NCBI RefSeq assembly: GCF_004216565.1
Contig: NZ_SGWV01000012.1
Coordinates: 1 to 64,000 of the forward strand
Length of the DNA stretch: 64,000 nt
DNA from: Sphaerotilus mobilis
GTDB lineage: Bacteria > Pseudomonadota > Gammaproteobacteria > Burkholderiales > Burkholderiaceae_C
Direction: 5' to 3'
Shown piece by piece: positions 31,545 through 40,220 of the stretch; position 1 is the first letter of the stretch; each line of letters begins with the position of its first letter. The notes under the pieces were generated by a model. The model worked only from the letters and a program-made list of their open reading frames with translations. It was not told the origin of the DNA and did not search any database. Made by a program: the position numbers and the translations under genes.

Positions 31545-32828
31545 TCAGGTCGGCGCGCGACGGGGTGCCGTGGTGCCGGCACGGTCCAGCAACTGCCAGG
31601 CGGCATCGGCGGCGACGCGGCCCTCGTCGGTCGGCACGACCCAGACCTCGACCCGGCTGCCGGGCGTGTGGATGGCGGCCACCGCGTCGCCCCGGGCCGC
31701 TTCGTTGGCGGCGGCGTCGAGTTGCACGTCCAGGTGGGCCAGGCCGTGGATCAGGTCGGCGCGGGTCTGGGCATCGTGTTCGCCGATGCCGCCGGTGAAG
31801 GCGACCAGGTCCAGCCCGCCCAGCACGGCGGCCAGCGCACCGGCCTCGCGCCGCAGCCGGTGGTCGAACAGGTCGATCGCGGTCTGCGCGGCGGCATGGC
31901 CGCTGGCGGCGGCGCGGCGCAGCTCGCGCAGGTCGCCGCTGAGCCCCGACACGCCGCGCAGGCCGCTTTCGCGGTAGAGCAGGTTCTCGACCTGGGCCAG
32001 CGTCCAGCCCTGCCGCCACAGGTGCAGCACGATGCCCGGATCGAGCTGACCGCAGCGGCTGCCCATCACCAGGCCATCGAGCGCCGAGAAGCCCATCGAG
32101 GTGGCCACGCTCAGCCCGCCCGATGCCGCGCACAGGCTGGCGCCACTGCCCAGGTGGGCCATCAGGACGTGACCGCTGGCGGCCGAGGTGCGGCGCTGCA
32201 GGGCCTGCATCACGAACTGGTAAGACAGGCCATGGAAGCCGTAGCGCCGCAGGCCTTGCTCATGCAGGTCGGCCGGCAGCGCGTAGCGTTGTTCGATGCG
32301 CGGCAGGCTGGCGTGGAAGGCGGTGTCGAAGCAGCCGATCTGCGGCAGCTTGGGCCAGGCCCGGCGCAGCGCGCGCACGCCGGCCAGGTTGTGCGGCTGG
32401 TGCAGCGGGGCCAGCGGTTCGAGCGTGCCGAGCATGGCCAGAACCGCGTCGTCAAGCACCACCGGGGCGCGGAAGTGCGGGCCGCCGTGCACGATCCGGT
32501 GCGCCACGGCGACCACCTGCACCGTCGGCGCGCTCGCGCTCAGGTGGTCCTGCATGGCGGCCAGCGCGAGGTCATGGCGGTGGCTGTCGTCGCCGTCCAT
32601 GACCAGGGCGCGCGGCGTCTCGCCGTCGATGCACAGCCGGGCCGTGCCGCCGGGCTGCAGGTTGTCGATCTGGCCACGCGCGAGCGCAGCGAAGGCGTCG
32701 CCCGGATGGGTGGCGTCGACCTTGGGGTACAGCGCGAACTTCAGCGACGACGAACCGGTGTTGACCACCAGCACGGCGGCTTGTACGGCGGCGCTGGTGG
32801 TGTCCTGCTGGGATGCGACGGGATTCAA
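31545..32828 (-). CDS. ackA: Acetate/propionate kinase
   Basis: About 427 residues. The ASKHA-fold blocks are VVNTGSSSLKFALYP, AHRIVHGG, GFHGLSYQFV (active-site His), AHLGSGASLCA, DPGIVLHLWRQGW and FTGGIGEHDAQTR, as in acetate kinases that interconvert acetate plus ATP and acetyl phosphate. No ATG lies near the N-terminus; TTG at 32828 with GGAG eight bases upstream places the conserved VVNTGSSSLK at about residue 20. The frame stays open to 34070, but that part lies antisense to the BMP gene and is rejected. No pta gene is in the window. Confidence 0.9.
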   Translation of the reverse strand: MNPVASQQDTTSAAVQAAVLVVNTGSSSLKFALYPKVDATHPGDAFAALARGQIDNLQPGGTARLCIDGETPRALVMDGDDSHRHDLALAAMQDHLSASAPTVQVVAVAHRIVHGGPHFRAPVVLDDAVLAMLGTLEPLAPLHQPHNLAGVRALRRAWPKLPQIGCFDTAFHASLPRIEQRYALPADLHEQGLRRYGFHGLSYQFVMQALQRRTSAASGHVLMAHLGSGASLCAASGGLSVATSMGFSALDGLVMGSRCGQLDPGIVLHLWRQGWTLAQVENLLYRESGLRGVSGLSGDLRELRRAAASGHAAAQTAIDLFDHRLRREAGALAAVLGGLDLVAFTGGIGEHDAQTRADLIHGLAHLDVQLDAAANEAARGDAVAAIHTPGSRVEVWVVPTDEGRVAADAAWQLLDRAGTTAPRRAPT

Positions 32829-33056
32829 GGGCGGTCTCCGGGTGCGTCGGGGCGGTGGTCTGCAAGGATGCCTCAAGCAGGCGGCTCGCCGGTGAAGGTG
32901 CGGTGAAGGCGCGGCCAAGGAAGCTTCAGGCGGCGATCTGAAGCCGGCTGACAAGGCCGGGCTTACACCCGATCGCGCCCCGGGTACGGCTATTGCAGAA
33001 TGCGCCGCGTCGGCGTCGTTCCGACGCGATTCCAACCTGCACGGAGCTTTCCAGCC

Positions 33057-34067
33057 ATGACCCAGCGCCTGTCCTCCCGTCGTCTGATCCTGGCCCTCGC
33101 GGCCGCCGTGGCCGGCGTGGCCGCGTTGCCAGCCGCCCAGGCCGAACCGGCGGTGGTCTATGACGCCGGCGGCAAGTTCGACAAGTCCTTCAACGAAGCC
33201 GCCTACAACGGCATCGAGCGCTACAAGAAGGAGACCGGCGAGAGCTACCTCGACTTCGAGATCGCCAACGATACGCAGCGCGAACAGGCCTTCCGCCGCA
33301 TGGCCCAGAAGGGTGCCAACCCGATCATCGGCGTGGGCTTCACCCAGGCCTCGGCGATCGAGAAGGTGGCCAAGGAGTTTCCGCAGCTCAAGTTCGCGAT
33401 CGTCGACATGGTCGTCAACCTGCCCAACGTGCAGTCGGTGGTCTTCAAGGAGCAGGAAGGCTCCTTCCTCGCCGGCATGATGGCCGCGATGGCCAGCAAG
33501 ACCGGCAAGGTCGGCTTCGTGGGCGGCATGGACGTGCCGCTGATCCGCCGCTTCCAGTGTGGCTACGAGCAGGGCGCCAAGCACGCCAACCCGAAGGTCG
33601 AGGTGCTGGCCAACATGACCGGCACGACGCCGGCCGCCTGGAGCGATCCGACCCGCGGTGGCGAGCTGGCGCGCAACCAGTTCTCGCGTGGCGTGGACGT
33701 GGTCTTCGCCGCTGCCGGTGGCACTGGTGTGGGCGTCTACCAGGCCGCCAAGGACGCCGGCAAGCTGGCCATCGGCGTGGACAGCAACCAGAACCACCTG
33801 CACCCCGGCACCATGCTGACCAGCATGACCAAGGGCGTCGACGTGGCGGTCTACAACATCGCCAAGTCCGTCAAGGACAACACCTTCAAGCCGGGCATCT
33901 CCGTGCTGGGCCTGAAGGAGAAGGGTGTGGCCGTGGCGATGGACACCCACAACGCCAAGCTCGTCAACGCCGACATGCAGAAGAAGCTGGCCGCGGCCGA
34001 GGCCGACATCGTCGCCGGCAAGATCAAGGTCGCCGACTACATGGCCGACAACGCCTGCAAGTACTGA
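33057..34067 (+). CDS. BMP-family ABC transporter substrate-binding protein
   Basis: 336 residues. The signal peptide is clear (LILALAAAVAGVAALPAAQA). The mature protein has the PnrA/Med/BMP signature: VVYDAGGKFDKSFNEAAYNG, GVGFTQASAIEKVAKEFPQLKFAIVD, GSFLAGMMAAM, GFVGGMDVPLIRRFQCGYEQG and AAGGTGVGVYQAAK. The family binds purine nucleosides in the periplasm. The ATG at 33057 has GGAG about 11 bases upstream. It is the first gene of a four-gene importer operon (binding protein, ATPase, two permeases). Confidence 0.93.
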   Translation: MTQRLSSRRLILALAAAVAGVAALPAAQAEPAVVYDAGGKFDKSFNEAAYNGIERYKKETGESYLDFEIANDTQREQAFRRMAQKGANPIIGVGFTQASAIEKVAKEFPQLKFAIVDMVVNLPNVQSVVFKEQEGSFLAGMMAAMASKTGKVGFVGGMDVPLIRRFQCGYEQGAKHANPKVEVLANMTGTTPAAWSDPTRGGELARNQFSRGVDVVFAAAGGTGVGVYQAAKDAGKLAIGVDSNQNHLHPGTMLTSMTKGVDVAVYNIAKSVKDNTFKPGISVLGLKEKGVAVAMDTHNAKLVNADMQKKLAAAEADIVAGKIKVADYMADNACKY

Positions 34068-34090
34068 CACTGAACGGCACCGGTCCCGAC

Positions 34091-35803
34091 TTGATCGCCA
34101 CCGTCTCCACGCCGGCCGCGCCGCCGGCCGTGCGCCTGATCGGCATCCACAAGCGCTTCGGTGCGGTCCAGGCCAACCGCGACGTCAGCTTCGACGTCGC
34201 GGCTGGCAGCATCCATGGCCTGATCGGCGAAAACGGCGCGGGCAAGTCCACGCTGATGGGCGTGCTCTACGGCCTGCATGCGCCGGACGCCGGCCGCATC
34301 GAGGTCGACGGCCGCGTGTTGACGCTGGGCCATGCGCGCGACGCCATCGCCGCCGGCATCGGCATGGTCCACCAGCACTTCATGCTGGTCGACCGCTTCA
34401 CGGTGCTGGAGAACATCGTGCTCGGCGCCGAGGACAGCTGGCAGCTCGGCGCCAGCCTCGCGCGGGTGCGGCGCGAGGTGCTGCGGCTGTCCGACGAATA
34501 CGGCCTGTCGGTCAACCCGGACGCCCGCGTGCGCGACCTGCCGGTGGGCGTGCTGCAGCGGGTCGAGATCCTGAAGGCGCTGGTGCGTGGCGCGAGGGTG
34601 CTGATCCTCGATGAGCCCACCGGCGTGCTGACGCCGCAGGAGACCGAGCAGCTCATGCGCATGCTGGCGACGCTGAAGTCGCGCGGCACGACCATCTTGC
34701 TGATCACCCACAAGCTCAAGGAAGTGCTGGCCATCACCGACCGTGTCACGGTCATGCGTGCCGGTCAGGTCGTGGCCACCCGCGAGACCGACGGCTGCAC
34801 CGAGGCCGAGCTGGCCGAGCTGATGGTCGGCCGCGCGGTGGGCCACACGGGCACGGCGCCGCGCGGTGGTCGCGGCCCGGGTGCGCTGGTGCTGGCGGCG
34901 ACCTCGCTGACCTGGCGCGACCCGCTGGGCGTGGCCCGCCTGAGCGACATCGAGCTGCGCCTGCATGCTGGCGAGATCGTCGGCGTGGCCGGCGTCTCCG
35001 GCAACGGCCAGAGTGAACTGCTGGCCTTGTTGGCCGGCCTGCTGCCAGTTCAGCAGGGCAGCATCCGCATCGCCAGCCCGCGTGAGGGCGAGGCGGCGCA
35101 CCGCTGCGATGCCCACCACCCGCCCGATCCGCGCCTGCTGCGCACGCTGGGCGTGGCGCATGTGCCGGAAGACCGCCACAAGCTGGGCCTGGTGCTGCGC
35201 TTCCCGGCCTGGGAGTCGGCGGTGCTGGGCTACCACGACGATGCCGAGCTTCAGCTCGGTCCACGCTGGAGCCGCTGGACCGGCCTGATGGACCATCGCC
35301 GCATGCGCGCACGCTGTCGCCGCATGATGGAGGTGTTCGACGTGCGCCCGCGCGATGTCGAGCTGGGCTGCGCCAAGTTCTCCGGCGGCAACCAGCAGAA
35401 GCTGATCATTGCCCGCGAGTTCGGCCGCCAGCCACGTGTGCTGCTGATCGGTCAGCCAACCCGCGGCGTCGACATCGGCGCGATCGAGACCATCCACCGC
35501 GAGATCCTGGCGCTGCGCGATGCCGGTTGCGCGGTGCTGCTGGTGTCGACCGAGCTTGACGAGATCCTGGCCCTGTCCGACCGCATCGTCGTGATGTGCC
35601 AGGGCCGCATCACCGGCAGCTTCGACCGCGCCGATGCCGACGAGGCCCGCATCGGCCTGTGCATGGGTCAGGTCGGCGGCAGTTCGGCCTTTGATTCGAC
35701 CCAGAGCCCGAGCGCCCTGCCGGGCGATGCCGCCAACGTGCCCTTCCTGCCGCCGCCACAGGTTGCGCGCGACAACGGGCGCTGGCCAGGACGGGCCCGA
35801 TGA
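34091..35803 (+). CDS. Nucleoside-type ABC transporter ATP-binding protein (two domains)
   Basis: About 570 residues with two ATPase domains. In the first: GENGAGKSTLMGVL, a signature-like LPVGVLQRVEIL and VLILDEPTGVLTP. In the second: GVAGVSGNGQSELLALLAG, FSGGNQQKLIIAREF and VLLIGQPTRGVDIGAI, where the Walker B acidic pair is degenerate. The pattern is that of sugar/nucleoside ATPases such as NupO/YufO. TTG at 34091 is the most likely start; a GTG at 34130 is an alternative. It begins 23 bases after the binding-protein stop and ends overlapping the first permease by ATGA. Confidence 0.92.
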   Translation: MIATVSTPAAPPAVRLIGIHKRFGAVQANRDVSFDVAAGSIHGLIGENGAGKSTLMGVLYGLHAPDAGRIEVDGRVLTLGHARDAIAAGIGMVHQHFMLVDRFTVLENIVLGAEDSWQLGASLARVRREVLRLSDEYGLSVNPDARVRDLPVGVLQRVEILKALVRGARVLILDEPTGVLTPQETEQLMRMLATLKSRGTTILLITHKLKEVLAITDRVTVMRAGQVVATRETDGCTEAELAELMVGRAVGHTGTAPRGGRGPGALVLAATSLTWRDPLGVARLSDIELRLHAGEIVGVAGVSGNGQSELLALLAGLLPVQQGSIRIASPREGEAAHRCDAHHPPDPRLLRTLGVAHVPEDRHKLGLVLRFPAWESAVLGYHDDAELQLGPRWSRWTGLMDHRRMRARCRRMMEVFDVRPRDVELGCAKFSGGNQQKLIIAREFGRQPRVLLIGQPTRGVDIGAIETIHREILALRDAGCAVLLVSTELDEILALSDRIVVMCQGRITGSFDRADADEARIGLCMGQVGGSSAFDSTQSPSALPGDAANVPFLPPPQVARDNGRWPGRAR

Positions 35804-36942
35804 GCGCGCCGCGCCCCTTGCCGCGCTGGATCGACATCGGCGTGCTGCCCCTGCTCAACGTCACGCTGGCGATGCTGGCGGCTGGCGTGCTGGTGGCGCT
35901 GCTTGGTCACAGCCCCTGGTCGGCCCTGCAACTGCTGGCCGATGGCGCCTTTGGCAGCCGGCTGGCCTGGGGCTACACGCTCTACTACAGCACCAACTTC
36001 ATCTTCACCGGGCTGGCGGTGGCCGTGGCCGCGCAGGCCGGGCACTTCAACATCGGCGGTGAAGGTCAGGCGACGCTGGGCGGCATCGGCGTGGCCTTGC
36101 TGCTGCTGGGGCTGGACGCCTACTTGCCGGCTGTCGTGCTGTTGCCGCTGGTCGTCCTCGCCGCTGCCTTGTCGGGGGCTGCCTGGGCGGCGGTGCCGGC
36201 CTGGCTGCAGGCGCGGCGCGGCAGCCACATCGTCATCACCACCATCATGTTCAATTTTCTGGCTAGCACGCTGATCGTCTGGCTGCTGGTCAACGTCATC
36301 AAGGAGCCGGGCACGCCCTCGGTCGAGACCCGTGCCTTCGCGGTCGCCGGCCACTTGCCCAGCGCGCAGCAGGTCGCTGCATGGGTCGGCGTGACACTGC
36401 CGGTCACGCCGCTGAACCTCAGCCTGCTGCTGGCGCTGGCCTGTGCGGTGGGCGTCTGGCTGATGCTCTGGCACACGCGCCTGGGCTATGCGCTGCGTGC
36501 CCTGGGTGACGCGCCCCATGCGGCCCACTACGCCGGCTTCAGCCCGAAGCGGCTGACGGTGGTTGCGCTGATGCTGTCGGGCGCGCTGGCCGGTGGGGTC
36601 GGCGTCAACGAGGTCAGTGGCGTGCACCACCGGCTGCTGCTGGACTTCGTCGCCGGCGCCGGCTTCACCGGCATCGCGGTGGCGCTGATGGGCCGCAACC
36701 ACCCGGGCGGCATCGTGCTGGCCGCGCTGCTCTTCGGCGCGCTGGCGCAGGGCGGATCGGAGCTGGCCTTCGAGATCCCGGCCTTCACACGCGACATGGT
36801 GATCGCGGTGCAGGGCCTGGTCGTGCTGTTCTGCGGCGCGCTGGCGCTGATGCTGCGGCCGCTGGTCGTGGCGCTGTGGCAGCGCTGGCCGCAGGCCGTG
36901 CCGGCCACCGCTGGACAAGGTGCGGGAGCCGGCCATGGATGA
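35800..36942 (+). CDS. ABC transporter permease, BPD_transp_2 family
   Basis: 380 residues with about nine to ten membrane segments. GHFNIGGEGQATLGGIGVA is the conserved family loop, and GFTGIAVALMGRNHPGGIVLAALLFGALAQGG is the second hallmark, as in nucleoside importers (YufP/NupP). The C-terminal residues after 365 are Ala/Gly-rich tail. ATG at 35800 overlaps the ATPase stop. It ends eight bases inside the next gene. It should form the membrane channel together with that second permease. Confidence 0.92.
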   Translation: MSAPRPLPRWIDIGVLPLLNVTLAMLAAGVLVALLGHSPWSALQLLADGAFGSRLAWGYTLYYSTNFIFTGLAVAVAAQAGHFNIGGEGQATLGGIGVALLLLGLDAYLPAVVLLPLVVLAAALSGAAWAAVPAWLQARRGSHIVITTIMFNFLASTLIVWLLVNVIKEPGTPSVETRAFAVAGHLPSAQQVAAWVGVTLPVTPLNLSLLLALACAVGVWLMLWHTRLGYALRALGDAPHAAHYAGFSPKRLTVVALMLSGALAGGVGVNEVSGVHHRLLLDFVAGAGFTGIAVALMGRNHPGGIVLAALLFGALAQGGSELAFEIPAFTRDMVIAVQGLVVLFCGALALMLRPLVVALWQRWPQAVPATAGQGAGAGHG

Positions 36943-37909
36943 CGCGCTGCTGATCCTCTCGTCGATGCTTGGCGCGACGCTGCGCATCAGCGTGCCCCTG
37001 ATCCTCTGCGCCATGGCCGGTGTGCTGAGCGAGCGGGCTGGGGTCATCGACATCGGCCTGGAAGGCAAGCTGCTGGCGGCGGCCTTCGCGGCGGCAGCGA
37101 CCGGCGCCTGGGGTGCGCCGGCGGGTGTCGCGCTGCTCGCGGCGATCGGCGTGGCGGTGCTGCTGAGCCTGGTGCACGGACTGGCCTGCGTCACCTTCAA
37201 GGGCGACCAGATCGTCTCGGGCGTGGCGCTCAACATCATCGCGCTGGGCCTGACGGCGGTGCTGGGCCTGCACTGGTTCCAGCGCGGCGGGCGCACGCCC
37301 GACGTGCCGCCCGAGGGCCGGTTCACGTCCTTGTTCCCGGAGGCTGCCCGAACGGTGCAGGACTGGCCGCTGATCGGGCCGTTCATCGCCGAGGGCGTGC
37401 TCAACCACAACCTGCTGACCTGGATCGCCTTTGCCAGCGTGCCGCTGGTCTGGTGGGGCCTCTACCGCACCCGCTTCGGCCTGCGCCTGCGCGCGGTCGG
37501 CGAGAACCCGGCGATGGTCGACGCCGCCGGCATCTCGGTGACCTGGCTGCGCTACCGCGCGGTGATGCTGGCGGGCGTGCTGTGCGGCATCGCCGGCACC
37601 TTCCTGACACTGGCCCAGAACGCCAGCTTCACGCCGGGCATGAGTGCCGGGCGCGGCTTCATGGCGCTGGCAGCGATGGTCTTCGGCCACTGGCACCCGG
37701 TGCGCGCCTTCTGGGCCTGCCTGCTGTTCGGTCTGCTGGACGCGACCGCGATCCGGCTTCAGGGCCTGAGCTTGCCGGGCATCGGCGCCGTCCCGGTTGA
37801 GCTGATCCAGGCCTTGCCCTATCTGCTGACGGTGGTGCTGCTGGCCGGTTTCTTCGGCCGCGCCGAGTCGCCCGCCGCGCTGGGCCGGCCCTACACCAAG
37901 GAACGCTAG
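36935..37909 (+). CDS. ABC transporter permease, second subunit
   Basis: 324 residues with about eight membrane segments. Family blocks are GVLSERAGVIDIGLEGKLL near the N-terminus, FKGDQIVSGVALNIIALGLT, RLRAVGENPAMVDAAGI, and GRGFMALAAMVFGHWHPV, matching YufQ/NupQ. The ATG at 36935 has GGGAG about seven bases upstream inside the preceding gene; a GTG at 36920 is less likely. Last gene of the importer operon; two hairpins follow before rnpB. Confidence 0.92.
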   Translation: MDDALLILSSMLGATLRISVPLILCAMAGVLSERAGVIDIGLEGKLLAAAFAAAATGAWGAPAGVALLAAIGVAVLLSLVHGLACVTFKGDQIVSGVALNIIALGLTAVLGLHWFQRGGRTPDVPPEGRFTSLFPEAARTVQDWPLIGPFIAEGVLNHNLLTWIAFASVPLVWWGLYRTRFGLRLRAVGENPAMVDAAGISVTWLRYRAVMLAGVLCGIAGTFLTLAQNASFTPGMSAGRGFMALAAMVFGHWHPVRAFWACLLFGLLDATAIRLQGLSLPGIGAVPVELIQALPYLLTVVLLAGFFGRAESPAALGRPYTKER

Positions 37910-37930
37910 GCACCGCAGACCTGCCACATG

Positions 37931-37968
37931 CCGGGCTTACATCGCCCGGGACGGCCTTGCCGGCCGTC
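37931..37968. terminator. Two hairpins between the importer operon and rnpB
   Basis: CCGGGC/GCCCGG (37931-37949) and GACGGCC/GGCCGTC (37950-37968) are adjacent stems in the gap between the plus-strand permease stop and the minus-strand 3' end of rnpB. They could end transcripts from both sides. On the minus strand the mature rnpB 3' end is followed by CTTTTCTT. Confidence 0.5.
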
Positions 37969-37989
37969 AGGGCGGTCATGCCAAGAAAA

Positions 37990-38340
37990 GTGTGAAGCAA
38001 GCCGATAGGCCGGATTCTGTGCAGCCGCCGCCCCCGAAGGGTCGTCGGCCGTGACCGCCATTCATCTGGGCCGGGGGTCGCCCCACCGGCTCGGTGCCAC
38101 CTACCCGCCAGCTCGTGCGAGCCGCACGTCCGGGCCGCCGAAGCGGCCTTGCACTGGCCTATTTGGTGTTGCTGCGCGTAGAGATTGCCCGTTTCACCCG
38201 AACTGAATCGGCTCGTCTCTGTTGCTCTGATCCTCACCTCACGGTGGACAGCCGTTAGCTGCTACGCCGCTCTGTGCAGTCCGGACCTTCCTCCAGTGCC
38301 ACCTTTCGGATCCGGCACCAGCGACGGTCTGGCTTGCTTC
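37990..38340 (-). ncRNA. rnpB: RNase P RNA component (class A)
   Basis: On the minus strand the RNA starts GAAGCAAGCCAGACCGTCGC at 38340 and ends near GGCCTATCGGCTTGCTTCAC. The first ten bases (GAAGCAAGCC) pair exactly with GGCTTGCTTC at 37994-38003 to close helix P1. The universally conserved 3' block ACAGAATCCGGCCTATCGGC is present, and the length of about 351 bases is right for a type A RNA. It is the catalytic part of RNase P, which trims tRNA 5' ends. Its promoter should overlap the start region of the divergent EamA gene; a weak GACAAT -10 candidate is at 38349-38354. Confidence 0.96.
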
Positions 38341-38380
38341 ACGCCGCAATTGTCCCATGGGGGCCGATACCATCGACCGG

Positions 38381-39331
38381 ATGAGCTCGAACCCCATCAC
38401 GGCGGCCGCCGACACGGTGCCGCCGGTCACGACGGCCCCTTCCGTCCACCATGCCCATCTCGACCTGTTCGCCGTCGTCTGCCTGATCGCTTGCTGCGCG
38501 CTGTGGGGGCTCAACCAGGTCACGATCAAGCTGGTGCTGCCCGAGGTGCCGGCCATGCTGCAACTGGCGATCCGCAGCGGCATTGCCTTCTTGCTGGTGC
38601 TGCTGTGGATGCGTCATCGCGGCATCCGTTGGTCGCCGCGCGACGGCACCTTGGGCCCAGGGCTGCTTTCGGGCACGCTGTTCGCTGTCGAGTTCGCCTG
38701 CATCTTCGTGGGCCTGCAGTACACGACGGCGGCGCGGTCGGTGGTCTTCATCAACACCTCGCCCTTTGTCGTCGCGATCGTGCTGGCGCTGCTGGTGCCC
38801 AGCGAGCGCCTGCGCCCGCTTCAGGTTGTCGGCCTGATGCTGGCCTTCGGCTCGATCGCGCTTGCTTTCGGGGACTCGGGCAGTGGCGGTGGCCTGCTGG
38901 GTGACCTGCTGGTGTTGGGCGCTGGCCTGATGTGGGGCCTGACCACGGTGGTGATCCGCCTGTCGGCGCTGCGCACGGCGGCATCGGAACTGACGCTGGC
39001 CTACCAGCTGGGCATGGCCACGCTGCTGTCGGTCGTGGCGGCGATATGGACCGGCCAGACCGCCGCGCTGGATCATGTCGCGCAGTGGAGCGCCTTGGCC
39101 TGGGGCTCGCTGTTCTACCAGGCGGTGATCGTTACCTTTGCCAGCTACCTGCTGTGGTTCTGGCTGCTGACGCGCTACCCGACGACCAAGGTGCAGGCCT
39201 TCGTCTTTCTGTCGCCGGTCTTCGGCACGCTGTTCGCGGGGGTGGTGCTGGGCGAGCCGGTGACGATCCTGCTGCTGGTGGGCCTCGCAGGCGTCGGCAT
39301 CGGCCTGAGCCTGCTGAACCGGCGCGGCTGA
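38381..39331 (+). CDS. EamA/DMT-family transporter
   Basis: 316 residues from ATG at 38381, or 324 from ATG at 38357; neither has a clear ribosome site. Ten membrane segments are visible in two EamA repeats. The first has FAVVCLIACCALWGLNQVTIK and VGLQYTTAARSVVFINTSPFVVAI; the second has LLGDLLVLGAGLMWGLTTVVIR and FVFLSPVFGTLFAGVVLGEPV. DMT exporters move small metabolites across the inner membrane; the substrate cannot be read from sequence. It is divergent from rnpB and convergent with rppH. Confidence 0.88.
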   Translation: MSSNPITAAADTVPPVTTAPSVHHAHLDLFAVVCLIACCALWGLNQVTIKLVLPEVPAMLQLAIRSGIAFLLVLLWMRHRGIRWSPRDGTLGPGLLSGTLFAVEFACIFVGLQYTTAARSVVFINTSPFVVAIVLALLVPSERLRPLQVVGLMLAFGSIALAFGDSGSGGGLLGDLLVLGAGLMWGLTTVVIRLSALRTAASELTLAYQLGMATLLSVVAAIWTGQTAALDHVAQWSALAWGSLFYQAVIVTFASYLLWFWLLTRYPTTKVQAFVFLSPVFGTLFAGVVLGEPVTILLLVGLAGVGIGLSLLNRRG

Positions 39332-39397
39332 AATCGGCATCGCACAGCGGGGGCGCGACCCCGCTCGTGCCCGGCCACCCGGCCACCCGGCCGCCTG

Positions 39398-40114
39398 TCA
39401 GCGGTCGTGCGGCGTTCCCGGGTCTTCCAGTCCGCGCGGCGCGAGCACATCGGCCACGGCAGGGTGGAAGTCGTCGGGCACCGGCTGGTCGCTGCGGAAG
39501 TGCTCCGGCACCGGCCCTTCGGCGCGCAGCCCGTCGACCGGCAGGGCGCCGTGTTCGGGGTGGCCGCCATGGCTGTCGAGGCTGCCGTCCTCGCGCCGAT
39601 GGCCACGCATGCCGCTGCGCAGGTAGCGGTTCTGGTGGTTCGGACGCGGCACGTAGCGGGCGAGCTCGGTCAGCGCCATCTGGTAGACGTTGCGCTTGAA
39701 CTCGATCACGACTTCCAGGGGCACCCAGTAGTCGTGCCAACGCCAGGCGTCGAACTCCGGGTGATCGGACGCACGCAGGTTCATGTCGCTGTCGCGGCCG
39801 AGCAGCTGCAGCAGGAACCAGATCTGCTTCTGGCCCTTGTAGTGCCCACGTGCATCGCGCCGGATGTAGTGGTCGGGCACCTCATAGCGCAGCCAGTCAC
39901 GGGTGCGGGCAATGATGCGCACGTGCTCGGGATGCAAGCCCACTTCTTCGTGGAGCTCGCGAAACATCGCCTGCTCGGGCGATTCACCATGTTTGATGCC
40001 GCCCTGCGGGAATTGCCAGGAATGTGTCCGGATGCGTTTGCCCCAGAACACCTGACTCCGCTGGTTGAGCAGGATGATGCCGACGTTGGGCCGGAAGCCT
40101 TCACGGTCGAGCAT
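39398..40114 (-). CDS. rppH: RNA pyrophosphohydrolase
   Basis: 238 residues. [22 protein letters not shown] at the N-terminus and the Nudix box [23 protein letters not shown] are RppH signatures, followed by [11 protein letters not shown] and [21 protein letters not shown]. It removes pyrophosphate from mRNA 5' ends and so starts RNase E-dependent decay. About 70 residues after NRYLRSGM are a Gly/His/Pro-rich tail that E. coli RppH lacks. The ATG at 40114 is divergent from proS; an imperfect inverted repeat fills part of the gap. Confidence 0.94.
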   Translation of the reverse strand: MLDREGFRPNVGIILLNQRSQVFWGKRIRTHSWQFPQGGIKHGESPEQAMFRELHEEVGLHPEHVRIIARTRDWLRYEVPDHYIRRDARGHYKGQKQIWFLLQLLGRDSDMNLRASDHPEFDAWRWHDYWVPLEVVIEFKRNVYQMALTELARYVPRPNHQNRYLRSGMRGHRREDGSLDSHGGHPEHGALPVDGLRAEGPVPEHFRSDQPVPDDFHPAVADVLAPRGLEDPGTPHDR

Positions 40115-40146
40115 AATCAGACCCCAATTTTCAAGTTGGTTTGATT
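40107..40146. promoter_or_regulatory. AT-rich imperfect inverted repeat between rppH and proS
   Basis: AATCAGACCCCAA and TTGGTTTGATT face each other around a TTTTCAAG centre. It is one of the few AT-rich stretches of the window and overlaps the rppH start. It may contain promoter elements for one or both genes, but no clear -35/-10 pair was found. Confidence 0.3.
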
Positions 40147-40220
40147 ATTGCACCGGCCTTCACGGCGCAACCCCGGAAAATACCCACTCGGGGCGGTGCA
40201 TCTCCAGGTGATCCCCCCGC

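Noticed and set aside
31545-34070. An 841-codon minus-strand ORF read as one large protein
   Set aside because: Only the part from 32828 down is acetate kinase; the rest is antisense to the BMP gene with its signal peptide.
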